From contig CAXXKO010000011.1 of NCBI GenBank assembly GCA_963666705.2, positions 83,203-147,202 on the forward strand: a stretch of DNA of 64,000 nt, in the 5' to 3' direction. Source of the stretch: G963666705 sp963666705 (lineage in GTDB: Bacteria > Pseudomonadota > Alphaproteobacteria > CADEGL01). This document shows positions 34,807-44,336 of the stretch, one piece after another; position 1 is the stretch's first letter; each line of letters begins with the position of its first letter. The notes under the pieces are model-generated. The model was not told the DNA's origin, did not search any database, and saw only the letters and a program-made list of their open reading frames with translations. The position numbers were made by a program, and so were the translations under genes.

Positions 34807-35302
34807 TCAGCACCGCGCTTGGTCGAGGATGCGTTGGCTGGCGTTGTGGCCCGGCAGGCCGCTCACGGTGCCGCCCGGCCAGGCGCCCGAGCCGCACAGG
34901 TAGAGCCCGGCGACGGGCGTCGCGTAATCGGCCCAGCCGGCGAGCGGGCGCAGGCCGAACATCCGTGCCGGCATCATGTCGAGATGCATGATGTTGGCGT
35001 CGAGCAGCCCGAACTCGGCTTCGAGGTCGGCGGGGCTCAGGAAGCGGTGGCCACCGATGATGTCCTTCAGGTTCGGGATGTAGCCCGCCAGGAGGTCGAT
35101 GCAGCGCTGGCCGAACCGCTCGCGCTCCGTCGCCCAGTCCCCGTCGCGGAGGCAGGTCGGCGCGTGCCAGACATTGAGGCTCATGACGTGCTTGCCGGGT
35201 GGCGCCATGCCCGGGTCGCCCATGGTGGGCGTGAGCCCGAGGATGATGGGCGCGGCCGAAGGCCGCCCGTGCTTGGCGTCGTCAAAGGCCTGCTCCCACT
35301 AG
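34807..35302 (-). pseudogene. FAD-dependent phytoene-desaturase-like oxidoreductase, 3' part
   Basis: This C-terminal fragment reads WEQAFDDAKHGRPSAAP from the IS4 boundary, then PPGKHVMSLNVWHAP and the FAD-binding end GLYLCGSGAWPGGTVSGLPG. The stop is at 34807-34809. An ATG at 35223 could allow internal initiation, but the product would lack the Rossmann domain. The 5' part lies at 36616-37727, on the other side of the IS4 element. Confidence 0.88.
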
Positions 35303-36615
35303 TGTCCGGTTAATAGTCGAATAGATTCAATTGGTTAGCATGGGGGTGGATTGGTGTCGTGGTTTCTGGATTTGTAAGCAATTGAAGGAGCGGTGTTTTT
35401 TCGAAGACGGTGAGGCTGAGGACCTGGAGGATTGTGTAGAGGCTGGCGTTGATAGCCAAGCGCTTCTTGACGATGGCGATCAACACATAGACGGAGACGG
35501 CGATCCAGATCTGGGATTTGACGGCGTTCTCGGAGGTGCCGTAGAAGCGCTTGATGCGCAGGTGCTGCTTGATCCATTTGAAGAACAGCTCGACCTGCCA
35601 GCGGCATTTGTAGAGCTGGGCGATGGTCAGCGCCGGCAGGGTGAAGTTGTTGGTCAGGAAGGTGAAGGCCTTGCCGCTCTCGGGGTCGCGGTATCGGACG
35701 CGGCGGAGCCTGTCCGGGTAGTCGGTGGCGGTGTGCTGGCCGGCGGTGCGGATGGTCTGGTCGCAGCGCAGGCCGGTGGTCTTGTCGATTGCGCGGGACG
35801 CGATCCTGCGGAACTGGAACTTGGCCCGTGCCCGGACGACGAAGAAGGCGGCGCCCTGGCTCAGGCGATGGAGGCGGGCGAAATGGATGTATCCGCGGTC
35901 CAGGACGTAGAAGGCGCCGGGCTCGGGGACCAGCTCGTCGAGCACCCTCACGTCGTGCCATCGGCCGTCGCTGATATGGATGAAAGTTGGGATATTGCCG
36001 CGCAGATCCAAGAGGGTGTGGAGCTTGATGGCGGCCTTGGTGCGCTGGAACGGGGCCCAGGGGAAGACCGCGAGGCAGAGGTCGATGGTGGTCGAGTCGA
36101 GGGCATAGACGGTGTGGTCGAGCTCGAGGCCGAAGCTGTCTTGGGCATAGAGCGGCCGGGCGATGCGGATCAGCGCCTGGGCGAAGTCGGCATGGATGCG
36201 CCAGTCGCGCCTCTCGTTGGCGTCGGCCAAGGTGGCGCGGGCGACGCGCCCGCGGATGCCCATGTGGTAGAGCTTGGTGTGCTGGGCGCGCAGGCAGGCC
36301 TCGATGTCGCGCAGGCTCTCGCGATAGGTCAGCTGCGCGAAGGCCATGCACAGATACCGATCGAGGCAGGAGAAGCTTCGCAGCCTGCGATCGCCGCCGT
36401 AGCGGTGGACGCAACGGCGCAAGCTGTGCACGGGCAGATGGTCGATCACCTGGGCGAAAACGATCTTGCCTGCATACATGAGCCATGCTCCTGACCGGGA
36501 AGGCAGGAGCATGTCTGGCTTAACACCGGGAGTTCAAGTCGGTGACACGCGAATATCCCGAAAGAACGTTTAACCACAACCCACTAACCGGAAAACCGCC
36601 GCAGTTAACCGGACA
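35303..36615 (-). mobile_element. IS4-family element inside an FAD oxidoreductase gene
   Basis: This 1313-bp element has inverted ends TGTCCGGTTAATAG and (complement) TGTCCGGTTAACTG. CTAG is present on both sides (35299-35302 and 36616-36619). It carries one transposase gene, apparently intact. It separates the two halves of an FAD-dependent oxidoreductase. Confidence 0.9.
35310..36479 (-). CDS. IS4-family transposase
   Basis: This is a 389-residue DDE transposase. The N-terminal domain begins MYAGKIVFAQVIDHLPVH. The first aspartate is in YALDSTTIDLCLAVF and the second in FYVLDRGYIHFARL. The IS4 signature with the glutamate is YKCRWQVELFFKWIKQHL (Y-x2-R-x3-E-x6-K). The start is the ATG at 36479; one 11 codons upstream is also in frame. 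The stop lies only 7 bp from the element end. Confidence 0.9.
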   Translation of the reverse strand: MYAGKIVFAQVIDHLPVHSLRRCVHRYGGDRRLRSFSCLDRYLCMAFAQLTYRESLRDIEACLRAQHTKLYHMGIRGRVARATLADANERRDWRIHADFAQALIRIARPLYAQDSFGLELDHTVYALDSTTIDLCLAVFPWAPFQRTKAAIKLHTLLDLRGNIPTFIHISDGRWHDVRVLDELVPEPGAFYVLDRGYIHFARLHRLSQGAAFFVVRARAKFQFRRIASRAIDKTTGLRCDQTIRTAGQHTATDYPDRLRRVRYRDPESGKAFTFLTNNFTLPALTIAQLYKCRWQVELFFKWIKQHLRIKRFYGTSENAVKSQIWIAVSVYVLIAIVKKRLAINASLYTILQVLSLTVFEKTPLLQLLTNPETTTPIHPHANQLNLFDY

Positions 36616-37727
36616 CTAGTGGCCTACTCCATATAGTCGAGGGAGGGCCCGATACGGAACTGGCAACCGGCATAGGCGGCTTCGAGGCCCGCCGGGGCGG
36701 CGGCGAAACGCGGCAGGCCGTCGAGCGCCAGCATGATCTTGAACGCCGATCCGCGCCGCGGCAGCGCTTCGAGGCGCGCGCGGTAAGCGGCGTCGAGCGC
36801 CCTCGCGTCCAGAAGCCGCAAAAGCGTCGTCACCGGGTGCAGGTTCGATGCCACGACCGGTGCGAGGATCTCCGCCCCGCTGGCGAGCGCCACCCCCTCG
36901 GCGCGGCCGTCGCGCGTGAGGATGCGCGCCACCTCGCAGCCCGTGCGCACGGCCCCGCCGGCGGCCCGGAACGCGCGCTCCATGGCCCGCGCGACGCCGC
37001 CCATGCCGCCCCGCGGCAGCCCGGTCGAGCCACGCAGGTATTGCCGCCGCGGGTCGTGGGCGGCGTCGATGCTCGAAGAGGCGAGCGACAGGGGGCGCAT
37101 CATCAGCAATAGCGGCGTCCCGGGGACGGATGGGCCGACCAGGTTCGAGGTCACGCTGATGGCGGCGATCGCGCATTTCATCTCTTCCGATTCGAGGTAG
37201 CGGCCGAGCAGGTCCCGAAGGCTGCCCATGAAGACGAGGGCAAAGGCTTCCTCGTCCTCGGGCGTCTCGAGGCGGGACGCGATCTCCCGCATCGAGGGCG
37301 GCGGCGCGAAGAGCGACACGCCAATGCGGCGCGCGAAGGCGTTGAGGAACTCGAACAGGGCGTCGTAGCCGGCGGCGTCCTTTTTCGAGAACTTGGCGAT
37401 CTCCTCCCGCGTCCGCTCCGGGTCGCGCCAGGCCACCATCGCGCGGCCGTCGGGGAAGGGCATGACGAGGGAGGGGTCGGGCCGGGTGAACGAGAGCCCG
37501 TGGCGCTCGAGCTCCAAGTCGCGCACGACCTTGGGCTCGAGGGACCCGGGGGAGTTCGGCATCGACGCCCGGTAGCCCGGCAGGAACTCGAACTCGGCCG
37601 CAAGGCCGCCGGTGACGTGGCGCCGCTCGAGCAGGATCACCCTCTGCCCGGCGCGCGCCAGATATCCGGCGCAGGTCAGCCCGTTATGGCCGCCACCAAC
37701 GACGATCGCATCGTAGCGCTCGGCCAT
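36616..37727 (-). pseudogene. FAD-dependent phytoene-desaturase-like oxidoreductase, 5' part
   Basis: This is the N-terminal part of an FAD-dependent oxidoreductase. YDAIVVGGGHNGLTCAGYL (FAD phosphate loop) and VILLERRHVTGGLAAEF open it; later GMGGVARAMERAF and the end QFRIGPSLDYME are typical of bacterial phytoene-desaturase-like proteins that act on unknown substrates. Besides the IS4 insertion there is a TAG stop at 36624-36626, before the IS boundary. Joining the halves with one CTAG leaves the second half in another frame, so the gene has a second lesion. The start is the ATG at 37727. Confidence 0.85.
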
Positions 37728-37931
37728 TCTCAACTTCGATCCGACGAATTCGGGGGCATCGGACCCATACGCGCACCTCTCGTCGATTGGGCGACAACAT
37801 GCCAATTCAACCGCGCGTCCCGCAAGCGGCATCAGCCACATTGGTGATTTCGTCCTCGGTGGTGAGCCTCTCCTGGATCGCCCATCCATCACCGGGTTCA
37901 TCGGCTGCAAGAATCGCGGTAGGCTCGCGCC

Positions 37932-38039
37932 ATGCGGCCCGTCTTCACCCATCGCGCCCTCCTGGTCCGGGATCCGGACGCCCGCGCGGCCTTTCGCCAC
38001 GACCGGCTGCCCGGCCCCGGCGCGCCGGACCAGGGGTGA
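37932..38039 (+). CDS. Possible 35-residue leader ORF before meaB
   Basis: An ATG at 37932 opens MRPVFTHRALLVRDPDARAA and ends with a TGA at 38037-38039. A GTG in the meaB frame at 38036 overlaps that stop, so the two could be translationally coupled. I do not recognise the sequence and it may be chance. The rest of the interval 37728-38047 shows no gene and should hold the promoters of the two divergent genes. Confidence 0.2.
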   Translation: MRPVFTHRALLVRDPDARAAFRHDRLPGPGAPDQG

Positions 38040-38047
38040 GTGGGCCC

Positions 38048-39061
38048 ATGGCGAAGGCGGGCACCGAGGCCGACCGGACGGAGGGCGAAGTCCGTGCGCT
38101 GACCGAGGCGGTGCGGGGCGGCGACCGACGGGCCCTCGCCCGGGCCATCACGCTCGTGGAATCGACCCGCGCCGATCACCGCGCCCGGGCCGAGGCCCTG
38201 CTCGACGCCTTGCTGCCCCATACCGGGCAGGCCGTCCGCATCGGTATCTCGGGCGCGCCGGGGGTGGGAAAATCGACCTTCATCGAGGCCTTCGGCCTCC
38301 ACCTGCTCGATGCCGGCCACCGGGTCGCGGTGATGGCCGTCGACCCCTCGTCCAAGCGCGGTGGCGGCGCGATCCTCGGCGACAAGACGCGCATGACCGG
38401 TCTCGCGCGCGCACCGGGGGCGTTCATCCGCCCCTCGCCCGCGGGCGACACCCTGGGCGGCATCGCCCGGCGCACGCGCGAAGCGGCGCTCGTCGTCGAG
38501 GCGGCCGGCTTCGACACGGTCCTCGTGGAGACCGTGGGCGTGGGCCAATCGGAGACGGCCGTCCACGACATGGTGGATATGTTCGTCCTCCTGCTCGCCC
38601 CCGGCGCGGGTGACGAGCTCCAGGGCATCAAGCGCGGCATCGTCGAGCTCGCGGACCTCCTGGTCGTCACCAAGGCCGACGGCGACCTCGCGGACGCGGC
38701 CGGCCGGGCCGCCGCCGACTATCACCACGCCCTCCAGCTCCTGCGCCCGGCGGACCCCGAATGGCGGCCCGAGGTGATCCAGGTGTCCTCGACCGAGGGG
38801 CGCGGCATTGCCCAGGTTTGGGACGCCATCCGCCGCTACCGCACGGCGCTCGAGGGCAGCGGCGGGATCGCGCGGCGCCGCGCCGACCAGGCCCGCGCCT
38901 GGATGTGGCGCGAGGTCTCGGAAAGCCTGCTCGCGGCGATCCACACCCATCCCGCGGCCAGCGCCATGGCCGCCGGGCTCGAGGCCCGCGTCGCGGCGGG
39001 CGAGGTCACACCGTCCAAGGCGGCCCAGGCGCTGATCGCCGCCTTCCGCGGCGAGGAGTGA
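38048..39061 (+). CDS. meaB: MeaB/ArgK-type G3E GTPase (methylmalonyl-CoA mutase chaperone)
   Basis: MeaB protects and reloads the adenosylcobalamin cofactor of methylmalonyl-CoA mutase. It has 337 residues from the ATG at 38048. GTPase motifs: P-loop GAPGVGKST (about 75), MAVDPSSKRGGGAILGDKTR (metal/base region, typical of MeaB), ETVGVGQSE (G3) and VVTKADGD (G4). The C-terminal dimerisation part is present. No mutase gene lies in the window; the cobT/cobS pair nearby shows the organism makes cobalamin by the aerobic route. Confidence 0.92.
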   Translation: MAKAGTEADRTEGEVRALTEAVRGGDRRALARAITLVESTRADHRARAEALLDALLPHTGQAVRIGISGAPGVGKSTFIEAFGLHLLDAGHRVAVMAVDPSSKRGGGAILGDKTRMTGLARAPGAFIRPSPAGDTLGGIARRTREAALVVEAAGFDTVLVETVGVGQSETAVHDMVDMFVLLLAPGAGDELQGIKRGIVELADLLVVTKADGDLADAAGRAAADYHHALQLLRPADPEWRPEVIQVSSTEGRGIAQVWDAIRRYRTALEGSGGIARRRADQARAWMWREVSESLLAAIHTHPAASAMAAGLEARVAAGEVTPSKAAQALIAAFRGEE

Positions 39062-39156
39062 TCGGCCGCGCCCTTGACTGCGGCCCCATGCTGGCCTAAA
39101 GAATTGCGCTCGTGCCCGCCCCTCGGGCGCACGATGGATTTCATGGGAACCGCGAG

Positions 39157-39453
39157 ATGGCCAGACGCTGCGAGATCACCGGCAAGGGTGTCCAGGCGGG
39201 CAATTACGTGAGCCACGCCCACAATAAGACCCGCCGGCGCTTCCTCCCCAACCTGCAGAAAGCGACTCTCCTCTCGGATACCTTGGGCGAGACCATCCGC
39301 ATGCGCATCTCCGTCAATGCCATCCGCACCATCGAGCATGTGGGCGGCTTCGACGCCTTCCTGCTCAAGACCCCGGCCGCGGAGCTGCCGCGCGAGGCGC
39401 GCCGCCTCAAGCGGCGCCTGGAGAAGGCCAGGGCGGAGGCCGCGGCCGCCTGA
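39157..39453 (+). CDS. rpmB: 50S ribosomal protein L28
   Basis: L28 is a component of the large ribosomal subunit. The start ARRCEITGKGVQAGNYVSHA and NKTRRRFLPNLQK are diagnostic. At 98 residues it has the length usual in alphaproteobacteria, with a charged C-terminal helix (LKRRLEKARAEA). It is a single gene with its own upstream region. Confidence 0.96.
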   Translation: MARRCEITGKGVQAGNYVSHAHNKTRRRFLPNLQKATLLSDTLGETIRMRISVNAIRTIEHVGGFDAFLLKTPAAELPREARRLKRRLEKARAEAAAA

Positions 39454-39465
39454 GGCGACCCGCCC

Positions 39466-40434
39466 TCAATCCGGCAGCGCGAACATCAAGAGCAGCGTGC
39501 GCTGGAAGCTTTTGAAATTGTCGTCTGAAATCAGGTAGAGGAGCGCCTCGCCGTCGCCCGCGCGCGTGGCGATGCCTTCGAAGTTGTCGGAGACGAGCGG
39601 CAGCTCGAGCTCGGCCAGGGTTTCCGCCTCGAGGCGAGCGCCGGGGGCGATATCGGCCGCCGCGAGCCAGCGCACACGCGCGGTGATACCGTCGATCGGG
39701 TTGAAGCGCCGCTCCAGCAGCACCACGTCGCCGGACGGCAGGGTGGCCGCGGCCGTGGGCCGGTAGGAGTCCGAGACCGCGTAACCGAGGGCCGACCAGC
39801 TCTCGCCATCCCAGACCCACGCCGCGACCGCGCCGTCCCCGGCTGGCAGGCCCTCGGCGATGGCCAGGAGGCGGCCATCGGCCAAGCGCGTAAGGGCCTC
39901 GATCCCCTCGTTGTTGGGCGCGTCCGCGATGCCGGGCGGGGCCGGCCACGGCGAGGGCTCCCGCGAGAACGGCGGCATCACCGGCGCGTAGCGCAGCAGC
40001 CGGTGGTTGCGCTCGAAGCTGACCAGGAGCCGACCGTCCGGCAGCACGGCCAAGGATTCCGCATCGGCCGAGGAGGCGCCGTGCCGGATCGGCACACCGT
40101 CCGGCCCCGCGAGCCGGCCGAAGCCGAGCGCCACGATCCCCACCAGCCAGCCGCGGCCGTCGTAGCGCGGCTCCGCCGTCAGCCACGCCGCGTCGTCGGA
40201 GACGGCGACCAGGAGCCGCCCGTCCGGCGAGAGGTGGAGCGCGGACCAGCCGCCGAACCGGCTGTCGTCGGAGACGAGGTGCAGGCCGCCCCGATAGACC
40301 AATCGTCCCACGCTCGACTGGCCCGGGTTCAGGGTGCTCAGTGCGACCGGTGTCGCCGTTACGCGGATCGACTCGGCCACCGCCGGCACCATGGCCGCGA
40401 GCAGCCCGAGCATGGCGACGAACGGGATCGTCAT
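39466..40434 (-). CDS. Exported esterase-like/phytase-like beta-propeller protein
   Basis: This exported protein of 322 residues has a signal peptide, MTIPFVAMLGLLAAMVPAVA, when started at 40434; a longer frame begins at 40518 with a positively charged stretch. Motifs such as FGGWSALHLSPDGRLLVAVSDD, DAESLAVLPDGRLLVSFERN, NNEGIEALTRL and VSDNFEGIATR are repeated blades of the esterase-like phytase family fold. Substrate not known. It is convergent with rpmB. Confidence 0.75.
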   Translation of the reverse strand: MTIPFVAMLGLLAAMVPAVAESIRVTATPVALSTLNPGQSSVGRLVYRGGLHLVSDDSRFGGWSALHLSPDGRLLVAVSDDAAWLTAEPRYDGRGWLVGIVALGFGRLAGPDGVPIRHGASSADAESLAVLPDGRLLVSFERNHRLLRYAPVMPPFSREPSPWPAPPGIADAPNNEGIEALTRLADGRLLAIAEGLPAGDGAVAAWVWDGESWSALGYAVSDSYRPTAAATLPSGDVVLLERRFNPIDGITARVRWLAAADIAPGARLEAETLAELELPLVSDNFEGIATRAGDGEALLYLISDDNFKSFQRTLLLMFALPD

Positions 40435-40556
40435 GCGGCGCCGGCCACGCCACGCCCGCCCGCTGCCGGGACGGGCTTCACACGAGCTTGATTGGCCATC
40501 GGTGCGTGGTGTGTTCATGATGCCTCGAATTCGCCGCGGGGAAAGGGAGAGGTGAC

Positions 40557-41321
40557 ATGCTCATCGAACGCCGGTCCATCATCAAGGGTCTTGCCGCGCT
40601 GCCGCTGGCGGCCGTCCTGGCCGATCCGTCGATCGCCCGCGCCGTCGCCGCCGGGCTCGAAGCGGTCTCCACCACCACCGCGGACGGCAAGCGGGTCTCG
40701 GCCGCGCTCGCGCTTCCGGCCGTGACGCCGGCGCCGGCTGTCCTCCTGGTCCATGAATGGTGGGGCCTCAACGACCAGATCAAGTCGGTCGCCGCCGCGC
40801 TCGCCAAGGAAGGGCTCGTGGCCCTTGCCGTCGACCTCTACGACGGCGGCGTGGCCGAGGCGCCGGCTGATGCCAAGGCGCTGATGGGCGCCGTCGATAC
40901 CGCCGAGGCGACCGATACGCTCGCCTCCTGGATCGCCTGGCTCGCGGCCGACGGCCGTACCACGGGCAGGGTCGGGGCCATCGGCTGGTGCTTCGGCGGC
41001 GGCTGGTCGCTCAACGCCTCCCTCGCCCATCCGGTCGACGCCACCGTCATCTTTTACGGCCGGGTCGACAAATCGGACGCCGACCTTGCGCCGCTCCACG
41101 GCCCGGTCCTGGGCCATTTCGCGACCCGGGACGGCTGGATCAACGGCGACATGGTGGGCGGCTTCGAGGCGGCGATGGCGGCGGCGGGCAAGTCGCTCAC
41201 GGTCCACTGGTACGAAGCCGACCACGCCTTCGCCAACCCGACCCAGGCACGCTACGACGCCGAGGACGCGGCCCTCTCCTGGTCGCGCACCCTGGCCTTC
41301 CTCAAGGCCAACCTGGGATGA
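40557..41321 (+). CDS. Exported dienelactone hydrolase-family protein
   Basis: This alpha/beta hydrolase has 254 residues. The N terminus LIERRSIIKGLAALPLAAVL resembles a twin-arginine export signal. The catalytic triad is visible: cysteine in GAIGWCFGGGWS (about 147), aspartate in FATRDGWI (about 190) and histidine in YEADHAFANP (about 222). HEWWGLNDQIKSVA is typical of the family. It probably hydrolyses a small ester or lactone; no pathway context is visible. The ribosome site is gggagaggtgac. Confidence 0.85.
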   Translation: MLIERRSIIKGLAALPLAAVLADPSIARAVAAGLEAVSTTTADGKRVSAALALPAVTPAPAVLLVHEWWGLNDQIKSVAAALAKEGLVALAVDLYDGGVAEAPADAKALMGAVDTAEATDTLASWIAWLAADGRTTGRVGAIGWCFGGGWSLNASLAHPVDATVIFYGRVDKSDADLAPLHGPVLGHFATRDGWINGDMVGGFEAAMAAAGKSLTVHWYEADHAFANPTQARYDAEDAALSWSRTLAFLKANLG

Positions 41322-41389
41322 CCGCCGCCTAGCGCATTATTCGATATGCCGGCACGGGCCGTCGCCGAATCCGCGTGAGTAAAAACGCG

Positions 41390-43270
41390 TTAGCCGGCGG
41401 CGCGGCGGGGCTGGGCGGCCGCATGCCGCGGCATGGCGCCGGGATCCTCGTCGAACAACTCGGCGAGCTGCTCCATTACCGTACCGCCGAGTTGCTCGGC
41501 ATCGGTGATCGTCACGGCCTTGCGGTAATAGCGGGTCACGTCGTGGCCGATACCGATGGCCACCAGCTCGACCGGTGAATAGCTCTCGATCCAGTGGATC
41601 ACCTCGCGCAGGTGGCGTTCGAGGTAGTTGCCCGGATTCACCGACAGGGTCGAATCGTCGACCGGCGCGCCATCCGAGATGACCATCAGGATGCGCCGCT
41701 CCTCAGGCCGGGCGATGAGCCTGTTATGGGCCCAGAGCACGGCCTCGCCGTCGATATTCTCCTTGAGGATGCCTTCGCGCAGCATCAGCGCCAGGTTCTT
41801 GCGCGTGCGCCGCCACGGCGCGTCGGCGCTCTTGTAGACGATGTGGCGCAAGTCGTTGAGGCGGCCCGGGTTGCCCGGCTTGCCGCTCGCCAACCAGCGC
41901 TCACGCGACTGGCCGCCCTTCCATGCCCGGGTGGTGAAGCCGAGGATCTCGACCTTGACGCTGCAGCGCTCGAGGGTACGGGCGAGGATATCGGCACTCA
42001 TCGCCGCCACGCTGATGGGCCGGCCGCGCATGGAGCCCGAGTTGTCGATCAGGAGGCTGACGACCGTGTCGCGGAACTCGGTGTCGGTCTCCTGCTTGTA
42101 GGTGAGCGGCAAATCGGGGTTGACGACCACACGCGCGAGCCGCGCGGCATCGAGAATGCCCTCTTCGAGATCGAACACCCAGGCCCGGGTCTGCTTCGCC
42201 ATGAGGCGACGCTGGAGGCGGTTCGCGAGGCGCGCGATGACCCCCTGCAGGTGGGAGAGCTGCTGGTCGAGGTGGAGGCGCAACCGGGCCAGCTCCTGCG
42301 CGTCGCACAGGTCATCGGCCTCGACCGTCTCGTCGTATTCGTTCGTATAGGGGCCGTAGGACGGCTGGCGCGGCCGGTTGACGCCGTCGTCCTGGGGCCG
42401 GTAGGCGCGGCCCGGGCGCGCCGGGTCGTCGTCGCCACCGCCCGGCAGGAACTCGGCATCCATGTCATCGTCGGCGCTGCCACTCTCGCCATCGGCGCCC
42501 TCCTCCATGCTGGCGTCCTGCATGTCGGAGGAGGTGGGGGTCGAGCCGTCGGCCTCGCCCTCGCCCGACTCGGACTCGGCATCGCCCTCGGTCTCCTCCT
42601 CGTCGAGGCTGTCGAGCTCGCTCTGGTCGTCGATCGAATCCTCGTCGCCCAGTTCCAGGTCCCTGATGAGCTCGCGCACGACCTTGGAATAGGCGGCCTG
42701 GTCATCGATATTCTCGGCGAGGCGCGCCAGGTCCCGCCCCGCCTGGCTCTCCATGACGCCGCGCCACAGGTCGACCATGGCCTGGGCCGAGGGCGGCGGT
42801 GGCATACCGGTGAGGTGCTCGCGCGCCAGCATGCCGACGACCTCGGCGATGGGCGCGTCCGCGCGTTCGCGAATGCGGGCATAGCCGCGTCCCCGGCAGC
42901 GCTCCTCCAGGCAGGCGGCGAGGTTGTTGGCCACCCCCGCCATGCGGCGCGCGCCGAGGGCCTCGACCCGGGCCTGCTCGAGCGCCTCGTAGACCGTGCG
43001 GGCAACGGGGCTCGCCGGCATGCGCCGCCTGTGGGTGGCTGCGTCGTGGTGGCGTAGGTGCAGCGAGATGCCGTCCGCCTCGCCGCGCAGGTTCGAGACC
43101 TCGCCGTCGCTCAGCTCGCGCGAGGGCAGGGGCAAATGCGCTTCCTCGCCCTCGATGCCCGCGGGCTCGCCCGTGAACTGCATGGTCAGCTCGCGCCGGT
43201 GCGAGACCGCGCGCATGGCCGCCGAGGTGACGCGCCGGAACTCCTCGACCGGGCTGCTTCGTTCCACCAT
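41390..43270 (-). CDS. cobT: Aerobic cobaltochelatase subunit CobT
   Basis: CobT, with CobS and CobN, inserts cobalt into hydrogenobyrinic acid a,c-diamide. It has 626 residues from the ATG at 43270. The middle (about 205-300) is strongly acidic (DDQSELDSLDEEETEGD). The C-terminal third is a von Willebrand A-type domain with the metal site SLLIDNSGSMRGRPIS. It lies 22 bp behind cobS. CobN is not in this window. Confidence 0.95.
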   Translation of the reverse strand: MVERSSPVEEFRRVTSAAMRAVSHRRELTMQFTGEPAGIEGEEAHLPLPSRELSDGEVSNLRGEADGISLHLRHHDAATHRRRMPASPVARTVYEALEQARVEALGARRMAGVANNLAACLEERCRGRGYARIRERADAPIAEVVGMLAREHLTGMPPPPSAQAMVDLWRGVMESQAGRDLARLAENIDDQAAYSKVVRELIRDLELGDEDSIDDQSELDSLDEEETEGDAESESGEGEADGSTPTSSDMQDASMEEGADGESGSADDDMDAEFLPGGGDDDPARPGRAYRPQDDGVNRPRQPSYGPYTNEYDETVEADDLCDAQELARLRLHLDQQLSHLQGVIARLANRLQRRLMAKQTRAWVFDLEEGILDAARLARVVVNPDLPLTYKQETDTEFRDTVVSLLIDNSGSMRGRPISVAAMSADILARTLERCSVKVEILGFTTRAWKGGQSRERWLASGKPGNPGRLNDLRHIVYKSADAPWRRTRKNLALMLREGILKENIDGEAVLWAHNRLIARPEERRILMVISDGAPVDDSTLSVNPGNYLERHLREVIHWIESYSPVELVAIGIGHDVTRYYRKAVTITDAEQLGGTVMEQLAELFDEDPGAMPRHAAAQPRRAAG

Positions 43271-43292
43271 GGGTTCGCCCGCCGCCTCGCGC

Positions 43293-44300
43293 TCAGGAGA
43301 TGTTCGCCCGCACGCCCGTCTCGAGCAGCTCCGTGCCCATGCAGCGCTGGTAGTATTCCGCCACCGTCGAGCGCTCGACCTCGTCGCACTTGTTGAGGAA
43401 GGTGACGCGGAAGCCGAAGGCGAGGTCATTGAAGATGTCGGCGTTCTGGGCCCAGGTGATGACCGTGCGCGGCGACATGACCGTGGAGATGTCGCCGGCG
43501 ACGAAGCCCGAGCGCGTGAGGTCGGCGAGGGCGACCATGGCCTTGATCTTCTCACGCCCCTCGGGCGTCTCATAGCTCGGTGCCTTGGCGAGGACGATCT
43601 CCACCTCGTCCTCCTGGGGCAGATAGTTGAGCGTCGAAACGATGTTCCAGCGGTCCATCTGGCCCTGGTTGATCTGCTGGGTGCCGTGGTAGAGGCCGCT
43701 GGTGTCGCCGAGCCCGATGGTGTTCGCCGTCGCGAACAGGCGGAAGGCGGGGTGCGAGCGGATGACCTTGTTCTGGTCGAGGAGCGTCATCCGCCCCTCC
43801 GCCTCCAGCACCCGCTGGATCACGAACATCACGTCCGGGCGGCCGGCATCGTACTCGTCGAAGCAAAGCGCCGTCGGGTGTTGCAGCGACCAGGGCAGGA
43901 TGCCCTCGCGGAACTCCGTCACCTGCTGGCCCTCACGCAGGACGATGGCATCCCGCCCGATGAGGTCGATGCGGCTGATGTGGCTGTCGAGGTTGACCCG
44001 GATGCAGGGCCAGTTGAGGCGCGAGGCGACCTGCTCCACATGGGTCGATTTCCCGGTGCCGTGGTAGCCGGAGATGAGGACGCGCCGATTGAAGGCGAAG
44101 CCCGCGAGGATGGCCATCGTGGTGTTGTGGTCGAACCGGTAGGCATCGTCGAGATCCGGCACGTATTCGTTCGACTGGCTGAAAGCCGGCACCTCCATGT
44201 CCGTATCGAGGCCGAAGGTCTGGCGCACGGACACGGTGATGTCCGGCTCGTTCGGGGCGTCGGACAGATCGTCACCGGTATATTGAATGGTCGATGTCAT
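43293..44300 (-). CDS. cobS: Aerobic cobaltochelatase subunit CobS (AAA+ ATPase)
   Basis: CobS is the ATPase ring of cobaltochelatase. It has 335 residues, the normal length. Walker A is GYHGTGKSTHVEQVA, Walker B is ALCFDEYDAGRPD, and sensor 1 is LFATANTIGLGDTSGLYHG. QTFGLDTDMEVPAFS at the N terminus is typical of alphaproteobacterial CobS. It is in one run with the DnaJ-like gene and cobT. Confidence 0.96.
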   Translation of the reverse strand: MTSTIQYTGDDLSDAPNEPDITVSVRQTFGLDTDMEVPAFSQSNEYVPDLDDAYRFDHNTTMAILAGFAFNRRVLISGYHGTGKSTHVEQVASRLNWPCIRVNLDSHISRIDLIGRDAIVLREGQQVTEFREGILPWSLQHPTALCFDEYDAGRPDVMFVIQRVLEAEGRMTLLDQNKVIRSHPAFRLFATANTIGLGDTSGLYHGTQQINQGQMDRWNIVSTLNYLPQEDEVEIVLAKAPSYETPEGREKIKAMVALADLTRSGFVAGDISTVMSPRTVITWAQNADIFNDLAFGFRVTFLNKCDEVERSTVAEYYQRCMGTELLETGVRANIS

Positions 44301-44336
44301 GGCTTCCGTTTCCGGGTCTTGTTTTCGTGGGGTGTC

